A stretch of DNA of 6,181 nucleotides from Planctomycetota bacterium (GTDB taxonomy: Bacteria; Planctomycetota; Planctomycetia; Planctomycetales; Planctomycetaceae): the NCBI GenBank assembly GCA_023429275.1, contig JAEYWB010000377.1, forward strand, positions 1 through 6,181, in the 5' to 3' direction. The notes beneath the pieces were generated by a model that made no database searches, was not told where the DNA came from, and saw only the letters and a program-made list of their open reading frames with translations. Shown in pieces: positions 1-5,530 of this stretch. Position 1 is the first letter of the stretch, and each line of letters opens with the position of its first letter. The position numbers were made by a program, and so were the translations under genes.

Positions 1-362
1 GTGCTGTGCCGGACCACCATCTGCTGCACCCCCATCGCCTGGATCGTAAGGGCCGTGTCGAGAAAGGTCTCTCCCTTGCTGAGGCTGCTGGTCGAGGCGG
101 TGAAGTCGACGGTATCCGCACCGAGACGCTTCGCCGCGAGGTTGAAGCTCGTCTTGGTGCGCGTGGAAGCTTCGAAGAACAGGTTCGCGACGGTGACTCC
201 GCGGAGGTCGTCGAGCCGGTTCTGCGTCAAGGCAGCACGGGTTTGAAACCGCGCCGCTTCATCGAGAATGGTCTCGATTTCTGCCGCTGTCAGCTCCTGA
301 AGCGACAGCAAATGACGCCGCGTCCAGAGGGGACGGGCCGTCGGGAGATCAGCGTTTGTCAT
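1..362 (-). CDS. pyrB: Aspartate carbamoyltransferase, N-terminal part (cut by window edge)
   Basis: This enzyme condenses carbamoyl phosphate with L-aspartate to give N-carbamoyl-aspartate, the committed step of cytoplasmic pyrimidine synthesis. Reading the minus strand from the ATG at 362-360 gives 120 residues plus a partial codon. The carbamoyl-phosphate loop is clear as [12 protein letters not shown] (S66-T67-R68-T69), followed by [12 protein letters not shown], where S92 and K96 match the second conserved Ser...Lys pair that reaches the phosphate in this family. The visible part ends in VVRHS, where family members continue into the second half of the carbamoyl-phosphate domain. The start fits: about 12 residues precede the usual WTRRHLL opening helix. 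No Shine-Dalgarno is seen upstream. The STRTKTSF form and the SLSKGET motif favour aspartate over ornithine carbamoyltransferase. The aspartate-binding domain lies outside the window. The gene is divergent from the anti-sigma-like gene at 595. Confidence 0.95.
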   Translation of the reverse strand, partial: MTNADLPTARPLWTRRHLLSLQELTAAEIETILDEAARFQTRAALTQNRLDDLRGVTVANLFFEASTRTKTSFNLAAKRLGADTVDFTASTSSLSKGETFLDTALTIQAMGVQQMVVRHS

Positions 363-594
363 GGTGGGGTGTCGGAGGGCTGGCGGATGGTATCGGGCGA
401 CTCACCGGACTTCAAACACGCCCCGCCCCGCGCCATTCTCGCCCCCGATCACCATAAGGGTTTCACCCGCAACCAGTTACAGAGAATCCTCAAAGAATCT
501 TGTACGGATTGTGGGCTGAGCGGCCCCTAATCATGGTGAGAGGAAACTGCCTTCCACGGCAAAGATCCAACAGAACGACCGCCTCGGGTGCCCC
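363..594. other. Divergent intergenic region between pyrB and the anti-sigma-like gene
   Basis: This 232-base spacer must hold the promoters for pyrB (leftward) and the 595-4393 gene pair (rightward). I found no -35/-10 pair with good spacing on either strand. The better-looking hexamers, such as TTGTAC at 500-505 and TAATCA at 528-533, are 22 bases apart, which is too far. Two hairpins are visible: a short GGGT-TTC-ACCC one at about 457-467 and a longer imperfect one at 507-532. No coding sequence is supported here. Confidence 0.6.
507..532. promoter_or_regulatory. Imperfect stem-loop in the divergent spacer
   Basis: GATT at 507-510 pairs with AATC at 529-532, then comes a G-T wobble and one mismatch, then GGGC at 513-516 pairs with GCCC at 523-526 around a six-base loop. 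It lies 62 bases upstream of the start codon at 595 and would sit in that gene's 5' leader if transcription starts upstream of it. There is no T-tract after it in either direction, so a terminator is unlikely. It could be an operator or chance pairing in GC-rich DNA. Confidence 0.25.
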
Positions 595-2772
595 ATGCGT
601 CTGACACTTCGCACACTGCTGGCTTACCTTGATGACGTTCTCGACCCGGCGGCCGCCAAGGACATTGGTCACCGCGTCAACGAGAACAGCGCCGCCCGTG
701 AACAGGTCGAGCGGATTCGCGACGTTCTCCGGAAGCGGCGGATCGGTGCTCCAGCGATCGCCGGTCCCGGTTCGGGGCCCGATCCGAACCTCGTTTCGGA
801 ATACCTCGACAACACCCTCTCGCCGGAAGGGATTGCGGAGCTCGAAAAACTCTGCCTCGAATCCGACGTTCACCTGGCAGAGGTCGCTGCCTCGCATCAG
901 ATCCTGACGCTCATCCTCGGAGAGCCGGTCGACGTCAGCCCGAGCCTTCGTGAGCGGATGTATGCCCTGGGACACATCCCCGAACCGCGGGACTCCGCAG
1001 CAGGCGCTGCCGCTGCCCCCCGACCTGTGAGGACGCCTCCCCCCGCTGTCGCCCCGAGCCCCCGGCCGCAGGTTCCCGAATACCTCAAGCGTTCGTCCTG
1101 GGGGCCACGGCTCTCTGTGGCGGCCATCATCGCGGTCGTACTCGCATGGGCCGTCTGGATCTACTACGACCCCTCTCTCCACAACACCGGAGTCGGTCCG
1201 GTTGCCAATTCCACGGCCCCGCCGGCTCCCAAGTTCGAGGGGGCCGCCCCCGCTGCTCCGGCCGCAGCGGTCGCGCCAGTGATCGCCTCCTCCGAGGGGA
1301 CGGATCTCGGGGCGTCGGAAGCCTTGCCGATGCCGGCCGGAAAGGCGGCCGGAGAGCTGGCCTCGGCGACACCTGCCCCGGTACCGATGCCCGCGGCACC
1401 GACGCTTCCCGCTGTTCCTGCGGCTCCGGGCGACCAGCCGCCGGCCAAGGACGCGGGAACTCCAATGCCCGCAGCCTCCCCTCCGCCAGCCGCTGGTGCT
1501 GCTGCTGTGACGACGCCGATGCCTTCCACACCGATGTCCCCAGCCCCGAAGCCCCCAGTCCCAACGCCCCCGGTCCCGATGCCACCAGTGCCGATGCCTC
1601 CTCCGGCGGCTCCGGTGATTCCGGCGAATCCGTTCCCGTCGACGCTCTACACGAGCTCCGATGGTGTTCTGCTCCTGCAGCGAGACGCGGACTGGACCGT
1701 CCTTCCGCGACGTTCCGCCGTCCATGCTCTGGAGGCGTTCGCCTGCCCGGAACCATTCGATGCGCAGTTTCTGGTCGAGAACGGACGGCTCGAGATCCGG
1801 ATGATGGGAGACACGGTGATCCAGCTGATGCCCGGCATCAAAACTTCGTCGCTGGGGCTGGTGGTCATTCGGGGACGGGTCTCCCTCAGCCGCACGACGG
1901 TCGACGCCGACAAGCCGATCGTCGTCGATCTCCTCGTCCAGGGGAGATCGGCCACGACGACCTTCAAGGAGGGGAACACTCTCGTCGGAGTCGACGTGAT
2001 TCCACAACAGCCGCAGGGGAGGTCCGAGCCGATCGCCCCGATGCCGCCGGGGGGATTGACCGTTGTCCGGGGCGAGGTGCAGATTGAAGTCGGTGACGGG
2101 CCTTCCTTCGCCCTTCGTCCTGAAGGGGGTGAAATCGAGTGGACGAGACTCTTCTCGGGGGAGAAGCAGGGGACGCTCAAGGCGCTCCCCGGCTGGCTCT
2201 CTCCCGAAGGGATCAAGGTCACGCCGACCCAGAAGCAGTTCGCCCGCTCGTTCGAGAAGGAGTTCGCGCTCGACCGCGGTGTCAGCCAGAGCATTCCCGC
2301 CGTGGCGAAGTCGGACATCGCCCGGATGTCGGAGGCAGCGGTTCACACGCTTTCGATCACGGACAACTATCCAGAGCTGATCCGGGCCCTGCAGTCGAAA
2401 CACGAGGAGTCGAGAGTCGCCGCCATCGTGGGCCTTCGGGAATGGCTGGCAGTCGACCCGCAACGGGAAGCTCTGCTGACGGAAGAGGCCGCAAAGGTTT
2501 TCCCGGATGCCGACGTCCCGTATGTTGTGACGCTGCTGTGGGGATTCGCTCCCGGCTCCGCGCGTGATCCGCAGGTGTCGCGCCTGCTGGTCGACCTCCT
2601 CTCGCATGAAGACATCGCGATCCGGGAGCTGGCGTTCTTCCATGTGCTTCAGATGAGCGGGAAGAACTACAGCTACAAGCCGATCCTTCCGAAGGGACAG
2701 CGCGATTCGGCCGTGATGCGGTGGGAAGAACACCTGAAGAAGAACGGGGCGCTGATGCCCGTCGAGAAGTGA
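595..2772 (+). CDS. Anti-sigma-like single-pass membrane protein with FecR-like domain
   Basis: Regions seen in the 725 residues: (a) two related N-terminal helical modules, residues about 8-46 and 66-107, sharing the core YLDDVLDP / YLDNTLSP; (b) a Pro/Ala/Arg stretch at 130-160; (c) one membrane span at about 173-191, preceded by LKRSSWGPR, predicting a cytoplasmic N-terminus and exported C-terminus; (d) a Pro/Ala-rich linker at about 205-347 with VPMPP repeats; (e) a beta-rich domain at about 352-535 (VLLLQRDADWTVLP, LVVIRGRVSL, LTVVRGEVQIEVG) resembling FecR-type domains of planctomycete proteins; (f) a helical end at about 585-715 that could be HEAT-like. The layout suggests a transmembrane regulator, with modules inside holding a sigma factor or other partner and a sensor outside. 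That role is inferred. The zinc-binding HxxxCxxC motif of ZAS anti-sigma factors is absent, and no sigma gene is adjacent. ATG at 595 has only a weak GGGTG upstream. It is the first gene of a coupled pair. Confidence 0.85.
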   Translation: MRLTLRTLLAYLDDVLDPAAAKDIGHRVNENSAAREQVERIRDVLRKRRIGAPAIAGPGSGPDPNLVSEYLDNTLSPEGIAELEKLCLESDVHLAEVAASHQILTLILGEPVDVSPSLRERMYALGHIPEPRDSAAGAAAAPRPVRTPPPAVAPSPRPQVPEYLKRSSWGPRLSVAAIIAVVLAWAVWIYYDPSLHNTGVGPVANSTAPPAPKFEGAAPAAPAAAVAPVIASSEGTDLGASEALPMPAGKAAGELASATPAPVPMPAAPTLPAVPAAPGDQPPAKDAGTPMPAASPPPAAGAAAVTTPMPSTPMSPAPKPPVPTPPVPMPPVPMPPPAAPVIPANPFPSTLYTSSDGVLLLQRDADWTVLPRRSAVHALEAFACPEPFDAQFLVENGRLEIRMMGDTVIQLMPGIKTSSLGLVVIRGRVSLSRTTVDADKPIVVDLLVQGRSATTTFKEGNTLVGVDVIPQQPQGRSEPIAPMPPGGLTVVRGEVQIEVGDGPSFALRPEGGEIEWTRLFSGEKQGTLKALPGWLSPEGIKVTPTQKQFARSFEKEFALDRGVSQSIPAVAKSDIARMSEAAVHTLSITDNYPELIRALQSKHEESRVAAIVGLREWLAVDPQREALLTEEAAKVFPDADVPYVVTLLWGFAPGSARDPQVSRLLVDLLSHEDIAIRELAFFHVLQMSGKNYSYKPILPKGQRDSAVMRWEEHLKKNGALMPVEK
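616..915 (+). repeat. Tandem duplicated helical module within the anti-sigma-like protein
   Basis: Residues 8-46 (LLAYLDDVLDPAAAKDIGHR onward) and 66-107 (LVSEYLDNTLSPEGIAELEK onward) align along their length: a hydrophobic pair, YLD(D/N)xL(D/S)P, an amphipathic helix with acidic and basic residues, and a second helix ending near (D/Q)(V/I)L. Divergence at DNA level is complete, so the duplication is old. The folds resemble zinc-less anti-sigma domains; that comparison is inference. Confidence 0.6.
1558..1602 (+). repeat. Three 15-base in-frame repeats encoding VP(T/M)PP
   Basis: Units at 1558-1572, 1573-1587 and 1588-1602 encode VPTPP, VPMPP and VPMPP. They are the most regular part of the Pro/Ala-rich linker between the membrane span and the FecR-like domain. 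The octamer CCGATGCC, encoding the PMP motif, also occurs at 1327, 1384, 1516, 1576 and 1591. Such a linker would be extended and flexible, holding the outer domain away from the membrane or through the cell wall. Confidence 0.8.
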
Positions 2773-2779
2773 GGCTTTC
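2771..2779 (+). promoter_or_regulatory. Shine-Dalgarno overlapping the upstream stop codon
   Basis: GAGG at 2771-2774 overlaps the TGA stop (2770-2772) of the anti-sigma-like gene and sits five bases before the GTG start at 2780. The arrangement favours translational coupling of the two genes and supports the GTG as the real start. Confidence 0.6.
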
Positions 2780-4393
2780 GTGACGGAGGGTGGTACGGAG
2801 CCGGCGGCGGCTCGCGGATCGTGGAGCGTTCCCCGGGAAAACTACGGTGTTCTGACGACGCACACCGCGGCCGCAGCGCGTCTCGAGGCGGAACGAACCG
2901 CCCGGCGGCTGACCTCTGAGACAGCCCGCATCGGCGGAGTTCCTCTCGCGGAGCTGCGCAGTCGTGCCCGGACGGAACTCCACGCCCTCGCGCAGGAAGC
3001 CGGGACTGCCCCGGAGGGGACCGCGAGCCAGTTCGATCCCGACGCGCCGCTCATTGCGACGGGGCATCAGCCGGAACTGTTCCACCCCGGCGTCTGGGCC
3101 AAGAACATCGCTGCGAACGCCATCGCCCGCCCCTGGGGCTCGGCCGCCTGGAACCTGGTCGTCGACAACGACCTGCAGGGACGGAGCTCGGTCACCATTC
3201 CGACCGGCACGCGCGAAGAACCGACTCTGGCTGAGCTCCCCTTCGACACGCCGAGCCCCCCGCGCCCCTGGGAAGAAAGCCGCATCGCCTCGCAGGAGCT
3301 TTTCGCCACGTTCGGAGCACGGCTCGAAAAGGCTCTCGCTCCCTGGGGAGTCACCCCCTGGGGTACGGCCCTCTGGCCGAAGATCGCGGGGGAAACCGCA
3401 ACAAGCCTCGTCTCGGCACTCGTCCGCCTCCGCCAGCACGCGGAGCGGGAGTGGGGCGTCACCAACCTGGAACATCCCCTCAGCCGGCTTTCGTCCACGG
3501 AGGCGTTCCGAATCTTCTCGGCGGCGATTCTTGTCGACGCGGGAGACTTTCGCGATCGCCACAACCGGGCACTCGGGGACTACAGGCGTCGACACCGGAT
3601 CAGGAGCGAAGCCCATCCGGTCGCGGCCCTGCAGGAGCGGGAGGGAGCGATCGAGTCTCCCTTCTGGGTATGGCGCGACGGAGACAGCCAGCGGGGCCGG
3701 CTCTTCGTCAACTGGTCAGGTCGGTCGGCGATCGAGCTGTTTCGAGGAAATGAGTCGCTCAAGTCCCGGAGCGTCCGCGGCGGCGACACTCACGCCGCGG
3801 TCATCGAACTCCTGCGGGAGCTCGAACAAGAAGGCTGGAAGGTCCGGACGCGGGCCCTCACGACCACGCTCTTCGCCCGGCTGATCCTCAGCGATCTTTT
3901 CATTCACGGGATCGGCGGGGCGAAATACGACGAGCTGACGGACGACATCCTGAGGACGTTCTTCAGCCTCGAGCCGCCCCCTTTCATGGTGTTGACCGCG
4001 ACCCTGAGGCTCCCGCTGGGTGACCTGTTCCCCGCGCGGCCGGAGGACGCCAGTCGCGGCCTCTGGGTCATGAATGACCAGCGATGGAACCCCGAGCGGT
4101 ACCTTGAGACTCCGGAAGGGGAGGGAGCCCTGACGCGGAAGCTCTCGCTAGCGCAATCGATCGGACGGGATGGATCGCCGGAACGAATCCAGGAGCTGAG
4201 GGAACTGCGGGCGGCGTGGCGCGGCCAGATCGAAGTCCCGATGTCGAAAGTCCGCCAGGAGACGCTCGCTGTGCAGAGGCAGCTCGCTGCAAATCGGCGT
4301 CTCGCCAGCCGGGACTTCGCGTGGCCTCTCCATCCCCGGCAGAGACTCGAAACCCTCTGGGAGCGGCTTCGGGAGAGACTTGGAACCGACTGA
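2780..4393 (+). CDS. Conserved protein distantly resembling BshC (putative cysteine ligase fold)
   Basis: I recognise this 537-residue protein only as a planctomycete conserved-hypothetical type. Several features parallel BshC, the last enzyme of bacillithiol synthesis (about 540 residues), which adds cysteine to glucosaminyl-malate. ATGHQPELFHPGVWAKN at 93-109 sits where BshC has its TGQQ-GP loop. VVDND at 127-131 resembles the acidic EDHD segment. LFIHGIGGAKYDELTDDI at 373-390 resembles the GGPGEIAYW segment. The end has a charged helical stretch (about 465-505) followed by LHPRQRLETLWERL, like the LxPxGxLQER tail. EAHPVAAL (277-284) and SPFWVWRD (293-300) look like further conserved blocks. 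There is no signal peptide or membrane span, so it is probably cytoplasmic. BshC-like chemistry is an inference; the QQ-to-HQ change and other departures suggest a different substrate. WbqC-like proteins also carry an HQPE-type motif and are a weaker alternative. The GTG start lies seven bases after the upstream stop. Confidence 0.85.
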   Translation: MTEGGTEPAAARGSWSVPRENYGVLTTHTAAAARLEAERTARRLTSETARIGGVPLAELRSRARTELHALAQEAGTAPEGTASQFDPDAPLIATGHQPELFHPGVWAKNIAANAIARPWGSAAWNLVVDNDLQGRSSVTIPTGTREEPTLAELPFDTPSPPRPWEESRIASQELFATFGARLEKALAPWGVTPWGTALWPKIAGETATSLVSALVRLRQHAEREWGVTNLEHPLSRLSSTEAFRIFSAAILVDAGDFRDRHNRALGDYRRRHRIRSEAHPVAALQEREGAIESPFWVWRDGDSQRGRLFVNWSGRSAIELFRGNESLKSRSVRGGDTHAAVIELLRELEQEGWKVRTRALTTTLFARLILSDLFIHGIGGAKYDELTDDILRTFFSLEPPPFMVLTATLRLPLGDLFPARPEDASRGLWVMNDQRWNPERYLETPEGEGALTRKLSLAQSIGRDGSPERIQELRELRAAWRGQIEVPMSKVRQETLAVQRQLAANRRLASRDFAWPLHPRQRLETLWERLRERLGTD

Positions 4394-4454
4394 TTCCGTT
4401 CCCCGGTTCTTCGGACAGTCGGACTTCGGGAGCCTGGATACGTTCTCAAACCGA

Positions 4455-4478
4455 TGCCGGACAAGGGTTTGTCTGGTA
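4455..4478 (+). terminator. Ten-pair stem-loop downstream of the gene pair, no T-tract
   Basis: TGCCGGACAA at 4455-4464 pairs with TTGTCTGGTA at 4469-4478 around the loop GGGT: eight Watson-Crick pairs and two G-T wobbles. It starts 62 bases after the stop at 4393, a reasonable place for a 3'-end hairpin. No run of T follows (CGTCAACACC), so it is not a standard Rho-independent terminator; it could protect the 3' end or be part of the leader structure. Confidence 0.3.
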
Positions 4479-4488
4479 CGTCAACACC

Positions 4489-4517
4489 TTGCAGCAATTC
4501 GCCGGACGCCATACATT
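4489..4517 (+). promoter_or_regulatory. Weak sigma-70-type promoter candidate
   Basis: TTGCAG at 4489-4494 and TACATT at 4512-4517 are separated by 17 bases and match the TTGACA/TATAAT consensus at three and four positions. The site lies between the first and second stem-loops, so a transcript from it would carry the later two hairpins in its 5' leader. The match is weak and planctomycete promoters are poorly defined. Confidence 0.2.
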
Positions 4518-4562
4518 TCCCGAGAAGAGTGCCGTGGCTGCCGTCTGCCGAAGCCCTCGCTC

Positions 4563-4600
4563 GCTGCCGGCGGACCGGTTTCTTCGGAAAAAGCGGCAGC
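4563..4600 (+). promoter_or_regulatory. Two-tier stem-loop with cUUCGg tetraloop
   Basis: GCTGCCG at 4563-4569 pairs perfectly with CGGCAGC at 4594-4600. Inside, TTTC at 4579-4582 pairs with GAAA at 4587-4590 and closes on TTCG, giving the C(UUCG)G loop known for unusual RNA stability. A 9/3 internal loop joins the two stems. It stands one base before the next hairpin, about 94 bases ahead of the TIM-barrel start. A role in RNA rather than DNA is suggested by the tetraloop. Confidence 0.4.
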
Positions 4601-4601
4601 A

Positions 4602-4627
4602 GGATACGACACAGGACCGTCGTATCC
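4602..4627 (+). promoter_or_regulatory. Perfect nine-pair inverted repeat
   Basis: GGATACGAC at 4602-4610 and GTCGTATCC at 4619-4627 are exact reverse complements around an eight-base spacer. No T-tract follows. It could be an RNA hairpin in the leader of the TIM-barrel gene or a dimeric regulator's operator. The arm sequence GGATACG also occurs at 4436-4442. Confidence 0.45.
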
Positions 4628-4679
4628 GCGGCCGGCATCGCCAGGTCTGCACAGCCGAGAGTGACGACTCAAGGTAGAG

Positions 4680-4686
4680 AAGGGAG
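4680..4686 (+). promoter_or_regulatory. Shine-Dalgarno of the TIM-barrel gene
   Basis: AAGGGAG at 4680-4686 ends seven bases before GTG (4694) but only four before the adjacent in-frame TTG (4691). The better spacing and stronger start codon favour GTG. Confidence 0.65.
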
Positions 4687-4693
4687 TTGATTG

Positions 4694-5434
4694 GTGTTCA
4701 TTGCGGCATCCACCCGTTGCTTCTGGGATATGCCCCTCTTCGAGGCCTGCAAGCAGATCTCGGAATTGCACTTTGATCGTGTCGAGCTGTGGCTCGACAA
4801 GGCCGCGACTCATTTTTCGCTGCAGAAGCTGATCAGCGATCCGGAACGGTTCGCCGTCGAGTTCCGTGAGCAGACCCGCGTCGCCCCCGTGGCCCTCTGC
4901 TTCGAAGGGGACCCGGAAATCGTCGCCTTCCCGCTCGTCTGCCGCGCCGCCAAGACGCTGCGGATCACCCAGATCACGATTCCATCGGCCGTTCTCGGCA
5001 CCCCGTTCAATACCGAAATCGACCGCCTCCGCGAACTCGTCCGGATCGCCGTCGCGGAAGGGGTCCGCGTTTCTCTCAAGACCGAAAAGGGCCGGCTGAC
5101 GGAAGACCCGCATACGGCGGTCGAATTCTGCCAGTCGGTCAAAGGGCTCGGGCTGACGTTCGATCCGAGCTACTTCATGGCCGGGAACCTCGACAAGATC
5201 ACCGACCTCGTCGCGCCGTACACCTATCATGTTCACCTGCGGGACTCGACCGCCCAGGAAATCCAGACGCAGGTCGGCCTGGGCGAAGTCGATTACGGGA
5301 AGCTGATCTCGGTGCTGGAACGGGAGAAGTACGACCGGATCCTCAGCGTCGAGCTGATTCCGGAAAAGACCGTTCCCGAACAGCGCGGGCTCGAGATGCG
5401 CAAGCTGCGGATGCTGCTCGACACGCTGCTCTAG
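4694..5434 (+). CDS. Xylose isomerase-like TIM-barrel protein (sugar isomerase/epimerase family)
   Basis: The 246 residues fit the single-domain AP endonuclease 2 / xylose isomerase-like family, which mostly isomerises or epimerises sugars and polyols using a divalent metal. Barrel landmarks in order: FDRVELWLDK (about 27-36, strand 2 with its Glu), GVRVSLKTEKG (123-133), GLGLTFDPSYF (151-161), YHVHLRDS (178-185), GLGEVDYGKLI (196-206) and ILSVELIPE (216-224). Comparing with family metal sites, Asp157, His181 and Glu220 look retained, but the Glu of the usual LEN motif is Lys129, with Glu131 two residues on, and the His of the usual LDxxH motif is Tyr160. Substrate is unknown and activity may differ from the norm. 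There is no signal peptide, so it is probably cytoplasmic. TTG at 4691 is an alternative start adding one residue. It has its own long leader and converges on aroE, so it is probably transcribed alone. Confidence 0.88.
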   Translation: MFIAASTRCFWDMPLFEACKQISELHFDRVELWLDKAATHFSLQKLISDPERFAVEFREQTRVAPVALCFEGDPEIVAFPLVCRAAKTLRITQITIPSAVLGTPFNTEIDRLRELVRIAVAEGVRVSLKTEKGRLTEDPHTAVEFCQSVKGLGLTFDPSYFMAGNLDKITDLVAPYTYHVHLRDSTAQEIQTQVGLGEVDYGKLISVLEREKYDRILSVELIPEKTVPEQRGLEMRKLRMLLDTLL

Positions 5435-5530
5435 GATCGCGTCAGACGTAAGGTTTCAGCCTGAGGCCATCTCCGCTGCGCACCAGCCCGCGGTTTGATC
5501 CGAGGCAGTCGCGTCATGGCTTGATCCACG

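Larger units (their letters stand above)
4394..4693 (+). other. Gene-free region with a cluster of stem-loops
   Basis: This 300-base stretch separates the coupled gene pair from the TIM-barrel gene. Reading frames here give Arg/Ser/Pro-rich proteins unlike any family, so I do not call a gene. It holds three stem-loops (4455-4478, 4563-4600, 4602-4627), a weak promoter candidate (4489-4517) and a Shine-Dalgarno at 4680-4686. Short repeats allow alternative pairings: GGATACG at 4436-4442 could replace the left arm of the last hairpin, and GCTGCCG at 4537-4543 could replace that of the middle one. It may be a 5' leader of the downstream gene. Confidence 0.5.

Noticed and set aside
6..530. 174-codon plus-strand frame opposite pyrB
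   Set aside because: It overlaps a well-recognised pyrB frame and has no family resemblance.
500..533. Promoter made of TTGTAC (500-505) and TAATCA (528-533)
   Set aside because: The 22-base spacing is outside the usual 16-18 range.
595..915. Classical zinc-binding anti-sigma (ZAS) domain
   Set aside because: No HxxxCxxC motif is present, so only a zinc-free relative can be proposed.
490..2733. 747-codon open frame antisense to the anti-sigma-like gene
   Set aside because: Its product is Arg/Gly/His-rich with no recognisable domain, it is an out-of-frame echo of GC-rich codons, and the opposite strand has a clear multi-domain protein.
2357..3616. 419-codon antisense open frame spanning the junction of the gene pair
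   Set aside because: The composition is low-complexity Arg/Gly/Ser/Pro and it overlaps two better-supported genes.
4216..4690. Several 78-153 codon plus-strand frames in and around the 4394-4693 spacer
   Set aside because: Products are Ser/Arg/Pro-rich without domains, starts lack Shine-Dalgarno sites, and two of them begin inside the preceding gene; RNA structure explains the stretch better.
5435..5530. Bidirectional terminator between the converging TIM-barrel and aroE genes
   Set aside because: Only three-base stems (for example GCC-TGA-GGC) and no T or A tracts are present; the repeated TTGATCC at 5495 and 5521 is too short to interpret.
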